Source: Gari tellinella | Taxonomy: Eukaryota > Mollusca > Bivalvia > Cardiida > Psammobiidae | Direction of reading: 5' to 3' | Assembly (NCBI GenBank): GCA_922989275.2 | Contig: OV277867.1 | Span: 5,270,001-5,334,000 of the forward strand | Length of the DNA stretch: 64,000 nucleotides | Part shown: positions 1 to 10,608 of the stretch, piece after piece | Layout of the letters: each line of letters starts with the position of its first letter | Numbering within the stretch: position 1 is the first letter of the stretch | Made by a program: the position numbers and the translations under genes | The notes under the pieces: model-generated | The model's input: the letters and a program-made list of their open reading frames with translations, nothing else | Databases searched by the model: none | What the model was told of the DNA's origin: nothing

Positions 1-210
1 TAAAACGTTCTAATATCGCCAATACCGAAATTCATGTCAATGCTGACAGTTCGTTTTCAGACGGAGGAAAGAAGTAATGTCCTTTAGAGTGACGTCACAA
101 AAAGAATATCATAAAGAGTGACAGTATATTTTGGATAGATGTAAAATACATGCAAAATGTTAACTGTAGGTATATGGGAATTTAACATTGTTACTCAAAG
201 CGAGGTGTAA
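1..210 (-). repeat. Family E repeat, 5'-cut by window edge
   Basis: This is the reverse complement of the left part of the longer repeats at 30248-30916 and 34704-35392. It ends at the shared terminus GGTGTAA (204-210) and carries the same TGACGTCA site near position 90. The rest of the element lies outside the window. No coding capacity is visible. Confidence 0.8.
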
Positions 211-419
211 AAATAACAATTAGTATATCACAGATTAGCAATTTAGTTTTTAGAATAGCAATAAGAAAAGCACACGAAAAAATACACAAACAAGAAAAAG
301 AACAAAAACAAATATTTAAAAACATAAATATCTATATTTGTATGTAATAAAATATATTTTTGATGTTGAAAATGAAGCAAAAGTGTGTAAATTAAGTTCT
401 TTAGCTAATTCACAACACA

Positions 420-669
420 TACAGTGGAGAAACTGTTATTCTTTCCCAATAAACGCGTTTACGCTAAAACTATTATTTCTATTGCAAACAGTTTGGAGCC
501 AGATCAGACGCCGGGTAACCCGGCGTCTGATCAGGCTTCAAACTGTTTGCCATCAAGATAAACAAGAATTATCAGAATTGTCCAAAAGTTGTATTTTTCT
601 ACGTTTTAGTGTTTTGCGTTTGCGTACGTTTGCGTTTAAACGGGAAAGAATAACAGATTCTCCACTGTA
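420..669 (+). mobile_element. Family A palindromic MITE (copy A1)
   Basis: The copy is flanked by TA and has inverted ends CAGTGGAGAA and TTCTCCACTG, as expected of non-autonomous Tc1/mariner-pogo elements. The outer arms contain TTATTCTTTCCC. The centre is a near-perfect palindrome (about 488-551) with arms holding GATCAGACGCCG. It encodes nothing; an apparent open frame across it is a by-product of the symmetric sequence. Confidence 0.85.
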
Positions 670-1374
670 TAAGCGTGCAATATATCTTAGGTTATTATTT
701 CTCAAATATGCTTTTCGGCTGAAAGAATAATTATTTCCACCAAATTGCTTCGGGCATCGTTAACAATTACATGTAAAACCAAGATTAGGAAGTCATTTTT
801 ACCCCGTTTGGGCCAAGTGGATTATTCCGTACTTTATAATGGATTAGTCAATTTCTTTTATCTAAAGGTTACATTGACTAACAAGAGAAAAAGTAGGAGT
901 TAAAAGACAAACAGACTGATATTCTTATTTGGAATACAAGTAATATGTCACAGTGACAAACGCCCTATGAGTATTGTGTTGGCGCTGAACTTCATTTTGT
1001 TTTGTATGTGGACCTGTAATTATTCCAATGCACAACATTTGTCTATTGTAAAGGAGCAAAGCTTCGGACCAGCTTTTCTTAAAGACATCTCCTGACGACC
1101 TTTTGGTCATAACGCCTTGCCAGATTATTTACTGTCAATTTCCTTGCAAAAAGCATGGGTCTTGTGCATATTGAACCATTGAATCGTCTTATGTGAGACC
1201 GAACCTTTATATTTGATAGTTTGGTTAGAAATAACCATTGAAAATCACTAGAGCATGAGTATAATCTGGTCTTCGCCAAGTAAAGTGTGATTGTATTGCT
1301 CGTGCTTTACAGTTACATTGACACCTCCAGAACAATATGCTGGTGGTTCCTCAATGGACTGAGGAAAAGTCTTT
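670..1374. other. Unassigned AT-rich sequence
   Basis: No supported gene or element is visible. Only short chance reading frames occur, without recognisable domains. Confidence 0.5.
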
Positions 1375-1640
1375 AAACTGAAGTTTAAGGTCAAGGCCAA
1401 TAGTACATAATCTTGGAAATAGCAAACTACACTGTGTTATACAAATATTTTTTAACACGCCAAGTTCGGTATCTCTACCTGATGTGTGTTTCCTAAACTT
1501 AAGATCCAACGCCAGTGTTAAGGTCATGGTGACCTGTAAATTGTGTGCAAAACTGGGACATTCCAAAGATGTTCTCACACGCCATATTTGGTATCCCTGT
1601 CTGAGGTACATTGTAAAGCAAATATGTTCTGGTCAAACTT
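1375..1640 (+). repeat. Two-unit diverged tandem repeat with AGGTCA motif
   Basis: Two similar blocks start near 1456 and 1578 (both with ACACGCCA followed by a TTGGTATC- or TTCGGTATC-like string), a period of about 122 bp. Between them, at 1521-1535, is AGGTCATGGTGACCT, a perfect inverted half-site pair with a 3-bp spacer. Related AGGTCA-rich repeats lie at 57360-57990. Confidence 0.5.
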
Positions 1641-1664
1641 TGTATATAATTGAGGTCAGGGGTC

Positions 1665-2319
1665 AAATAAATACGAAAGACTCAAGCAGGAAACGTAACA
1701 CAAACAATACACCCACCTCTCAAGCAGAACACACACACACAGTCATACCACAACAAACACACACACACACACACGCAATACCATTCCTTCATCTACACAC
1801 TAAATAGAAAACAACACGCAAGACAAACATAAAGCTAAGTGAATATATGAGCCCGCCTTGGTACGGTAGGTAGCAATCAATAATTAATTATAAATTAATT
1901 AATTATTAACAACCACTGGGGGGTTTAAACCTGGGTTTAGGGGCGCCCAACCTCACTCTTATCTCCTATATTCACCTATAAAGACAAACAGTGTACATAA
2001 AATATAAACCCTGTTCCAAAACGTTACAATAAAAGAGACGCCAACACAGTAAGTAAATACATGTAAAACATCTAACAAAAAATCTATGACAAGATTATTA
2101 GTAACACGGGAAAGAATTTAACATTCAAGCCCGTGCTAAAAATAACCCACTGTGGTAACGGTCAAATTGTACTCAAGCGACTAGTCTGTAGTCACGAGTA
2201 ACTGTAAGACATGGATGGGTTCAGGGTACGACAGAGAGGGAGGGAAAAAACAAAAAAAGCACGAACATCCGACATAACTCTCCCGGTTAAGGACGGCTTT
2301 TGAGATACATCATCATGTG
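1665..2319 (-). other. 3' UTR of the Naiad-like retroelement (copy 1)
   Basis: This segment follows the stop codon of the reverse transcriptase relic and is shared, at high similarity, with 36707-38130. Both copies end at the same terminus (AAATAAATACGAAAG on the plus strand) and contain a CA run (here only about 28 bp, at 1757-1784). Both also hold an AT-rich block with TTAATTAATTA and the string GGGGCGCCCAACCTCAC. The shared 3' boundary marks it as part of a mobile unit rather than unique flank. Confidence 0.8.
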
Positions 2320-2322
2320 CTA
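2259..2322 (-). promoter_or_regulatory. Candidate type-2 SECIS element
   Basis: Read on the minus strand, directly after and overlapping the reverse transcriptase stop codon, the sequence folds by eye into a SECIS. Helix I is AGCAC/GUGCU. The quartet is AUGAU (2316-2312) facing GGAU (2270-2267). Helix II has ten positions (2311-2302 with 2271-2280), including two G-U pairs and one U-U mismatch. An unpaired AAAA follows at 2301-2298. A short helix III (CCG/CGG) closes the apex. This is the architecture required to decode UGA as selenocysteine in animals. No folding program was run. Confidence 0.7.
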
Positions 2323-3971
2323 AGCCCTGTCTGTCGTCGCACAACCAAAGAGGAAAGCATGGTTATCAATTATAGATTGATCGATAACCAAACGTGAAGT
2401 GCGCAGCAATATAGTTGGATCATAATCTTTTTTGAGGAAAAATCTAATACGTTTCACAAACAGGTTTTGAAAATGAATATGTCCAAGAATCTTACGAAGT
2501 TTGTAAATAACATCACCATAAAACTCCGGATGTGAAATACCTTGCCGCAGAAAAGACTTTAAGTTACATTTATACTTGTTAATGAGAGGACGATTTCTAT
2601 AATATAATTTAGAAAATGTTTTACGAAGTTTATGAAATCTGTACCCCTGTTTAAGAAACTTTTCAGTAATAGTTTTATTACGAATGTGGAAGTCCTCAAC
2701 AGAGGTACAGGCCCTAGCAAAACGAATAAGTTGTGAGATATAAACCCCGTAAGATGTAGAACGGGGAACATCGCCATCTAGATGAGGATAATTTACAATA
2801 CTAAAATCAAAATCATCTCGTTTATCGTAAATCTTAGAAGAAACAATTCCGTTATTTATTAAAAGATCTAAATCTTAAAATGGTGCCGACAAATTTGACT
2901 CATTTGTTTTATTAAGGCGTAGTTCTTTTGGGTAAATAAAAGGAAACAACGTATAAAAAATGGGTTGTCTATATTAAAAATATCATCTAGATAGCGCGAT
3001 GTACTGTTAAAGGCTTCGATCATATCTGCCTGTGTATCAGGTTTTAGACTTAGCATAAAGTCCCTCTCATAACAGTACAAAAATAGGTCTGCGACAAGAG
3101 GCGCACAGTTTGTACCCATAGTGATACCAATCACTTGGCAGTATATGGTACTCCCAAAACGTACATAAATATTATCCAGAAGAAATGATAGTGAATAACA
3201 AACATCGGTGCAAGTCCACATAGTGTAATGCTTAACCGTGTCATTTGTAAAAAATGCACGGTCAGTATTACACGCCAGAAATAGTTTCCTTTCTCTGGCA
3301 AAAGTCTTTTCAATAAGTTTAGCTTTTATTAAATTATGAGGTAAGGTAGTATATAGTGTTGAAAAGTCATAAGTACTTATATTGCAAGCTTGGTATTTTC
3401 TATTTTCAAGCTTCGTCAAAACTTCATTCGAGTTTTTGATAGACAAAAACAGATTAAGTCCAGAATTTTCGTAAGTCTTTGCACAATACCTTTGAACATG
3501 TTCTTTGATTTTAATTAAAGACGATGTCAAAAGTTTGGAAAGCTTAGTAGTAGTACATGCACTTGAATTAGCAATAAAACGAGACTTATATGGAGTTTTG
3601 TGGAGTTTTGGTATCCAGTACATTGTAGGAAGTTTGTGACATGTTATGTTGACTTCAGCTTTTAATTGTACACATGTATCAAGATGATCAGATACTACAT
3701 TACGTTCCGTAAAATTGATTGATGTGTAGGAATTGGTATTTACAAGTTCCTGGTTTAAAGTATCAACATAATGTAATCGTCATACAATTATCACATTATT
3801 GGATGCTTTGTCTGCAGGAACGAGTACATATTTGGAATGGAAGTCTTGTATGCCCTTACGCAGACCTAAAATGGTACCGGTAAGTGACACCAAGTGATCC
3901 CAAGACAAAAAGGGTAAATACTCGATGATATTGAAAGGGAAATATGCTCCGGACAAAGGGTATGTACACAT
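2320..3971 (-). pseudogene. Naiad-like Penelope reverse transcriptase, 5'-truncated and decayed
   Basis: The translated minus strand shows Penelope-type RT motifs in order: KLHKTPYKSRFIANSS, then DFSTLYTTLP with the first catalytic Asp, then GITMGTNCAPL, then RYLDDIF (2981-2998) with the catalytic Asp pair. Upstream in the same frame is a conserved-looking VPADKASNNVIIV block, separated only by an in-frame TGA at 3780-3782. After the YLDD motif the frame is lost by an apparent one-base deletion in an A-run (2955-2960). In the recovered frame there is one nonsense codon (2875-2877). The frame then runs to a natural-looking end at TAG 2320-2322. No GIY-YIG endonuclease follows the RT, which fits Naiads, where it precedes the RT; that part is missing here. 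The 5' edge falls in CA-rich DNA. RT identity is sure; the Naiad placement is strong inference. Confidence 0.85.
3780..3782 (-). other. In-frame UGA, candidate selenocysteine codon
   Basis: A TGA codon lies between the upstream block ending NNVIIV and the block beginning RLHYVDTLNQEL. The two blocks are in one frame: the TGA and the later Met codon at 3623 are 159 bases apart, and no other stop lies between them. As I recall, relatives carry Cys at this place. With a SECIS-like hairpin in the 3' UTR, decoding as selenocysteine is more likely than a random nonsense mutation. Confidence 0.65.
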
Positions 3972-4020
3972 ACACACACGCACTCACACACGGGCGGACG
4001 GAATGACACACACGCGCACA
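3964..4020. repeat. CA-rich microsatellite at Naiad 5' boundary
   Basis: This is an interrupted CA/CG/CT dinucleotide tract where recognisable retroelement coding sequence stops. Naiads are reported to favour microsatellites as insertion sites, which would fit. Confidence 0.6.
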
Positions 4021-4251
4021 GTTAAGTAACTGTAACTATGCCTCTAAAGTTATACTGGAGGGCGGGCGTAAAACGCTCGCCAGAATATGCGTACTTCTAG
4101 TTTAGGGGAATAACATATATCTAGGATAAACTGTTTTATTTGTCAAGCCACATCTGTCTCTGAGAAATTGAAATACATCGGCTTTCAATTAAACGCCACA
4201 GCCTCGGCAATAGACAACAGTTGGTGATTGATTTAACCTCTTCACTGCCAT

Positions 4252-4501
4252 TACAGTGGAGAATCTGTTATTCTTTCCCGTTTAAACGCAAACGTACGCA
4301 AACGCAAAACACTAAAACGTAGAAAAGTACAACTTTTTGACAATTCTGATAATTCATATTTATCTTGGTGGCAAACAGTTTGGAGCCTGATCAGACGCCG
4401 GGTTACCCGGCGTCTGATCTGGCTCCAAACTGTTTGTATTGGAAATAATAGTTTTAGCGTAAACGCGTTTATTGGGAAAGAATAACAGATTCTCCACTGT
4501 A
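4252..4501 (-). mobile_element. Family A palindromic MITE (copy A2)
   Basis: A 250-bp copy in reverse orientation with TA at both ends, the CAGTGGAGAA terminal inverted repeats and the central GACGCCGGGTTACCCGGCGTC palindrome (near 4395). Confidence 0.88.
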
Positions 4502-4681
4502 CGTCATTAGTTTTTAACAATTGCCTTCTGCTTTCATTTCTTAAATTTAAATTTTAGGCATATTGACTTAAAATATTGGCATGAGTATCAAATGAGTTGA
4601 ATCCCGTTCAGAGGTCCCGTACCGCTGTCAAAACTGTTTGCGAAAACTTATTGTACCCGGGGATAACGCAGTGAAGGGATT

Positions 4682-4932
4682 TTAACCCTTTACCCCATAG
4701 AAGCGCCTTTTAGCGCATTCAGTTTATTCTTGCCCTGAAGAAAATAGTTCCAATTTTTACATTCATAAATATGTATAATACAAAATAGTTTCTATATTCT
4801 AGCAGATGATAGCTTAAAGCAGGCTGAAAGTAAAGCAGAATGCGCTTAAAGCGCATTCTGCTTTACTTTCAACCTGCTTTAAGTGGACACCTATATTCAA
4901 TACTAGAGGTATGCTATGTGGGAAAGGGTTAA
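4682..4932 (+). mobile_element. Family B piggyBac-like MITE (copy B1)
   Basis: TTAA lies at both ends with termini CCCTTTACCCC and GGAAAGGG. TTAA duplications with CCC-type ends are the hallmark of piggyBac-type elements. The centre is a long hairpin whose arms contain AAAGCAGAATGCGC. It directly abuts another TTAACCC-type start. Confidence 0.8.
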
Positions 4933-5293
4933 CCCTTTTCTCGCCATACCCGACTGAAGTCAATTTTGCAAACAGTTTTTATTGGAATACGACTTGTTGA
5001 ATTTGTTTCTTCGGTTCTACTGTCTTAAAACTAAATTTTAAATAAATCTGCAGACAACATTGTTAACAAAACGATGTTTTGTCAGCAGAGTACTTAAAGT
5101 AGACTGTACAATTTGAGTGCAAAGGGGTTGGATGCCACACACTGGGTACTAGATACTAGATGGATGATTCGAATGGGGGAGTCCTTGTTTTCTCTTCAAT
5201 GAAATCAAACTGCACACATACTCTTAGAAACAAATTGTGCACGGAGACAGGGGTTTAGAATATTTCTTTTAATCAATATAGCAAACAGTTTGG

Positions 5294-5533
5294 TGCCGGT
5301 GTAACGCAGTAGAATGATCCACCCCTGCTAAAATGACCCATGGGTCGTGTCACTACGTAGAACAGTGACCCGGGTCATTTTACTACGTAGAAAAATGACC
5401 ACAGACCATACAAAAAGGACCCCATCGACTCGTAGTGGAATGACCCACTCACTCTCTGTGATAATTTATCTACGTAGTATAAAGACCCGGGTCCTTTTGC
5501 ACGGGTGGGTCATTCTACTGCGTTACACCGGCA
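5294..5533 (+). mobile_element. Family D inverted-repeat element (copy D1)
   Basis: The ends are TGCCGGTGTAACGCAGTAG and its complement, enclosing GGGTCATTTTACTACGTAG-type internal repeats. The second copy is at 44278-44513. Arg-rich apparent frames arise from the repeated motif and are not genes. Confidence 0.75.
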
Positions 5534-5638
5534 CCGGCTTAGGAGCCAAATTACCTACCGAAACAGTTTGCAAAAGCCGTGATGATTATTACATTGTAAC
5601 TAGTAAGGATAAGGTTTTCTCGATTGTAAAATCTAACC

Positions 5639-5822
5639 AGGGGCCCGTTTCATAAAACTTCGTACGCCAAATGTTGTCGTAAGTCAGATTATAAAAGTCT
5701 CAATCATCATTTTTCTCCCTCTAATCCTGTCTTGTGACTTATTTTTGGAATCGTTTTAAAACGACGATTCCAAAATATGACACAAGACAGGATTAGTTGG
5801 ACTCGGAAATCAGAAACGGGCC
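5639..5822 (+). mobile_element. Family G MITE (copy G1)
   Basis: The ends are GGGGCCCGTTTCATAA and GAAACGGGCCC. A central hairpin is built on GATTCCAAAA and TAATCCTGTCTTGTG. The family recurs at 7362-7791 and 25193-26141. Confidence 0.7.
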
Positions 5823-6250
5823 CAAGGTATATCACATTTGGCAACTCATTTGGCAATGTATCGGTCAACGACTGACGGGTCACTGATTTTATATCCGCTT
5901 GAGTGATACAAAAGACTTAAACCATTTCTCAAGTACCAGTTTGAAATGACGCAGTCATAATGAGTAGAATGTGGGCGGATCTGATGATAAAGTGATCGGG
6001 CCCTGGCTAATGTCGAATCTGTTTGCATTTGAGATTAAATTGTATGACCACAAACAACTTCGTCCCCGTATATAAGGAAGTCAAAACAACGATCGGTGAT
6101 CAAATGTTGCTGTTTTCCCACAATCAGATTGGTTCCACTTAGTGAATGAAAGACGAGTAATAAAGATAGTCAACTGCCGTGTTGCGAATATTATGTATAA
6201 ATAGAGTATATTCGCAGTTTTAAACCACTCAATCTAACATTCTTTACTAG

Positions 6251-6497
6251 TACAGTGGAGAAAACGTTCTTTCCCGTTTAAACGCAAACGTACGCAAACG
6301 CAAAGCACTAAAACGTAGAAAAGTGCAACTTTTGGACAATTCTGATAATTCATGTTTATCTTGGTGGCAAACAGTTTGGAGCCTGATCAGACGCCGGGTT
6401 AGCCGGCGTCTGATCTGGCTCCAAACTGTTTATACTGCAAATAATAGTTTTAGCGTAAACGCGTTTATTGGGAAAGAATAACAGATTCTCCACTGTA
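6251..6497 (-). mobile_element. Family A palindromic MITE (copy A3)
   Basis: Full-length copy in reverse orientation with TA flanks, CAGTGGAGAA ends and an intact central palindrome (about 6368-6430). Confidence 0.87.
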
Positions 6498-6519
6498 TTT
6501 AAAGACAAGTTGCTCTTTA

Positions 6520-6598
6520 AAGCAGGATTAAAGTGAAGCCGAACGCCCCGTCAAAAGCTTTCTGTTTTACTTTCATTCTTGTTTTAAGCAATATCAAA
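6520..6598 (+). repeat. Degenerate hairpin core related to family B
   Basis: Two diverged arms resembling the AAAGCAGG...CTGCTTTA core of family B surround a short loop. No TTAA ends are seen. Confidence 0.45.
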
Positions 6599-7361
6599 CA
6601 ATCAGACAACTGTTATTCTATTTAGTGGTCATATTAAAGGGACGTTACTGTTGAAAGAAGATTATTAATTCTGCCGGAACACAAGCCATTTTGAATGTAA
6701 TTCAATAGCCAATTGGGAATGCAACAGTCTAGTCGTGTTTAAGATATTTCAAAGAACAATAACAGGGTAGCAGTATATAGACGTTAAACAATATCTTAAA
6801 CGCTCCTGTCTGTATTTAATTGGCTTTTGACGTGTGATCGTTAGCGAATAACAGCTGGGACCGGCTGATTGATGGGCCGACAAGTCTCAAGTCTTTACCC
6901 ATACCTTTAGTGAGCAAACCCGGGATATTTCCAAAACCAGTGCGCATGCCTGTCTTTCTACCTTCCGTTGTTTGAACCGCCCTTCCATCCGGATTCGTGT
7001 CGTTTTTTATCGCCGTTTAAAGTTGACAGATTATTAAATGGTTTCTTTGTCTATTTCTCAGGAGTTTGACGGTATTTGACGGTCAACAACAAAGTACCGA
7101 CCTGCACACATGGGACTCTTCAGCAGTTTCCTATCACCCGACAGGGGTATTTTGTATAACATGTGAAGACCTCATTCACTTGACTCTATACTTGTCTATA
7201 GTATGTTGAGCATAGTGTTAGAGTGTACTCAACGTCTGGATAAAGTATTTCTCTGTCATAATTATTTGGCAAAGACGAAATTATTTTCCGTCAAAACACA
7301 GCTTAACGCATACGCAATGCAATGATATGTAGAAAACATACAATGGTTTGTATATAAACAC
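6599..7361. other. Unassigned sequence
   Basis: No gene, RNA gene or element boundaries recognised. Confidence 0.5.
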
Positions 7362-7791
7362 CAGGGGCCCGTTTCATAATACTTTTTACGACAAAAAACC
7401 GTCCGTATTTCAAAACTTAATAATTCCAAAACAATATTTCTTATTACTATTTTAATGCATATTTGAATACAGATTGTTTGTTTAAATTGTTATTGGATAA
7501 TCTTGTTATGTCGGACAATATCTTATAGCTAGTGTTATTATGTTGACTGAAACCGACTATAAATAAAGATTATCTTATCTTATCTTATTCTCCATTTCAT
7601 CCTGCTTTGGGTCATCTCTTTTGAATCATCTTGAAAAGACGATTCCAAAGAGATGTCACAAGTCAGGATTAGATGGAGAACAAAGAGATGTCACAAGGCA
7701 GGATTAGATGGAGAAATAATTAATAATTAAGACATATTTAATCTGACTAACGACAACATTTGTCGTACGAAGATTTATGAAACGAGCCACT
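7362..7791 (+). mobile_element. Family G MITE (copy G2)
   Basis: Ends CAGGGGCCCGTTTCAT and ATGAAACGAGCCACTG. Inside, a hairpin pairs GGAATC- and GATTCC-type arms around the string TGTCACAAGTCAGGATTAG, which then repeats in tandem, followed by CGACAACATTTGTCGTACGA near the right end. Confidence 0.7.
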
Positions 7792-8102
7792 GAATGGTAA
7801 ACAGTTCGAGCCTAGTCGAGTTACTCAGCACTTAGTTAGGACCCAAACCGGTTACCGCTCAAACTCGTTTATTGGAAATCATATATGAATCAACCATATC
7901 TCCATTTAGAATAAGAATAAAATCGAATAATAAGTTGGGTATCTATTTTAGAGTTGGTGGAATATCATCAATATCGGGGTGGGTGTAAGTTGACGATGAG
8001 CACTACAGTAAGCACGTTTATAACATAAACGCAGCGTCTGTTGACATAAATTTGATAACAGGATCGAGCACCTACAATTGATACGTTTAAAGAAGAATTG
8101 TT

Positions 8103-9053
8103 TTAAGGGTGTATCAATGTCATGAGCCATTTTTTTCAAAGTATTAAACTTTTTGTCTATCATTGTTTTTTTGGAAGAGCTATTTATGATGAATGAAAAA
8201 ATGAAAAAAAATATATATGGTGGTGTCCTTTTTTTTGAGTTACAGCGATTTGAAAAAGTTATGTCAAATTTGGATTTTTTTTCTCAAATTTTACCCACTC
8301 AGAGTACAAGCTTCAGTAAATTCTATTTCGAAACAAAACAAAAATGTTAATTTGGGTTTTCTTTATTTATTTCATGTCAATGGTGGTATGTTCACATATA
8401 AAAACCAAATTTAGACAAAGCAAGCACCAGGTTTGAACAATATGGATCCTTGAATATCAAAAATATGCTTTATTTAGGGCATGATTTTATTAGATTTTTT
8501 ATTTTATGAAAAAAAGTAAAAAAGTTTGAAAATGAAATAGTTCTAGTATTTAACTTTTTCTTATATTCTACCAGATGAAAGCCCATACTAAGGCAGTTCA
8601 AAATATGAAAAGAAATTGAAAGGTCAGTGTTGAAAATTTTGAGTTATTAAAGTAAAAAGAGTTATCGCCCCTTACAAAATTTACAAAAAAGTACCATATC
8701 GATGATATTTAGAGCTTTATAAATTTCACATTTGGTGCCTTTTTTTTCTTAAATTAGTTTTTGTATGAAGAAATACTACCATAGATAGGAAATAAATAAC
8801 ACAAAACCAAATTATCATATTTGTTTTCATTTAAAAATGGGTTTTATTGAAGCGGGCTGTTTGAAAAGGACAAAATAAGAGGAAGTGGGTGGGGTCAATT
8901 TTACATGGCCGTAGAGCCAACTGTTGTTCACCAAAATGTACACTTTTTCTATTTTTTCATTCATCTTACATAGCTCTTCAATACAAAACCATCATAGAGT
9001 GTTTTCATATACTTTGAAAAGTTCCCAAATTCATGACATTGATACACCCTTAA
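8103..9053 (+). mobile_element. Family H, 950-bp element with long terminal inverted repeats
   Basis: TTAA flanks both ends. The termini GGGTGTATCAATGTCATGA and the exact complement at the right form the outer part of an imperfect inverted repeat of about 120 bp that also includes GAAGAGCTAT and GATGAATGAAAAAAT. The interior is strongly AT-rich with no convincing coding frame, so this is a non-autonomous DNA transposon. The superfamily is uncertain; the TTAA suggests piggyBac but the termini are unusual for it. Confidence 0.75.
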
Positions 9054-9440
9054 ATATGTGATATTCTGAAAGAAAACAATCATATTGAAATAAAAAAAGA
9101 CTGTTCAAACAGCGAATTCTTTCTCAAATGTTTTAATTTCGTCGATTGCACGGTGTAAATTTCCAAGACCACTACAAATGTTATGATGATTTTATAATCG
9201 ACGTTTTATAGGTGCCTAATGTATGATTATCAGGATACAAAACTATTTGACACTCATATCTGATGTTTCCAAAGTCAAACAACGCATAAAATTCCATAGT
9301 GTTAAAGTATAAACAGACAAATAATTTGAGCAGACTATAAGATGGTAGCGAGCGGCCGTGGTAGACGGGTATTTGCGTCATAATGGCAGTGAAAGTAAAC
9401 ACAATACAATGAGATATATAGAAAATTACAGGTTTTAATT

Positions 9441-9531
9441 AAGAAATGAACTGATAGCGATTCATGAAATTTGCCGATAATTTTCTGTCGTCCATTTCGC
9501 TTGAACGCCGAAAAATTCAGTTCATTTCTTA
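9441..9531 (+). mobile_element. Family J foldback (copy J1)
   Basis: Ends AAGAAATGAACTGA and TTCAGTTCATTTCTT, with internal GAAATTTGCCGATAAT and TTTCTGTCGT. A longer relative is at 40646-40838. Confidence 0.65.
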
Positions 9532-10467
9532 TATTTACAATATATTTGCTGTAATTTCAAACATTAAATAAACATTTTGTTAGTACGCATGTATGTTTAA
9601 TCCATATTAGAGGTAGATAACACGAATAATGTGTATCCTATAAGGAACAGCCATGACCGAAGTTCCATTGTCAACAACTTGACAGTTTGGCGCGAAACAT
9701 GCCGATTTTTTACGTCATTGGAAGTGACGTCATTTTAAAGTAGGATAAATATATCGGGTTTTTTTTGTCATAAAGAAACGCAGATAGCCGAGCTGTTTAT
9801 AAGGTAGATTCTTATGTCAATTTTCTTGCAATATGTCTCATTAATAAAGAAGAATATTAGTCGGGAATCATGGTTTCCACTAGTAGGAAGGCATAGATCG
9901 GTTAAGAACAAATTTTGAAAAACTCCGCCAAATGTTTGCTGCCCAATGTTCCAAAAATTAATTCGCGAATGTAAACTGCATATGCCCCGCCTCCCCTTCG
10001 AAACTTTTCCACAAGTCCCGCCCTCTCGAAAAGTGGTGTTTATATGAAATGAATACACTTTTTGTCAATTGAATTGAATAGGGCGATTGTAAATATAATG
10101 TATTGAATATTATGTTGAAACCAAGATGACAACGGCGTCTGATCTTGCCCCAATCTTACCACAATATGTTTGCAAGGCCAACAATGTATTTTACACAAAA
10201 GCGTTGATTAGGAAAGAATAATGTATTTTTCCGCTTAAAAAATATATTTTCCTATCCATGCTTATATAGCTTGTTATGTTATAACATGTGTATAATGTCA
10301 TATGTAGAAATTCTGAAATAAAAACTGTTTAAACTAAAAAATATATTCAACGATTTCGGCAAATGAACTAAGTGTTCTACTGAAGCTACAGATATTTTTG
10401 AAAAAGGCTTGTGTCTTTGAACTCTATATTAATTACTCCTAAAAAGCAGTATTTTCTTTGTGCTATA
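9532..10467. other. Unassigned AT-rich sequence
   Basis: Only faint remnants of the GATC/GTTTGC core are visible (around 10130-10175). No gene is supported. Confidence 0.45.
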
Positions 10468-10608
10468 TAGGATCTGTCATGAGTCGATGTTTAAGACAAG
10501 CTGATCTCAAACGAGTCTAGAGTTGAAATGTTATTAAGCGAGCCTTGGCGAGTTTAATAACTTTTTCTGTTCTAGACGAGTCGTAAATATCGACGAGTGA
10601 CAGATTAT
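10468..10608. repeat. Imperfect hairpin with GCGAGCCTTGGCGAG loop
   Basis: Arms beginning ATCTGTCATGAGTCGA and ending TCGACGAGTGACAGATT fold around a loop GCGAGCCTTGGCGAG. The same loop occurs in the hairpin at 11156-11302. Confidence 0.6.

Noticed and set aside
4380..4440. Repeated palindromes as a possible CRISPR array
   Set aside because: The cores are dispersed over 64 kb inside transposon-like units with no regular spacers, in a genome that looks animal.
5347..5655. Arg-rich frame over family D
   Set aside because: It reads through internal repeats of a MITE; the copy at 44326 gives a similar frame for the same reason.
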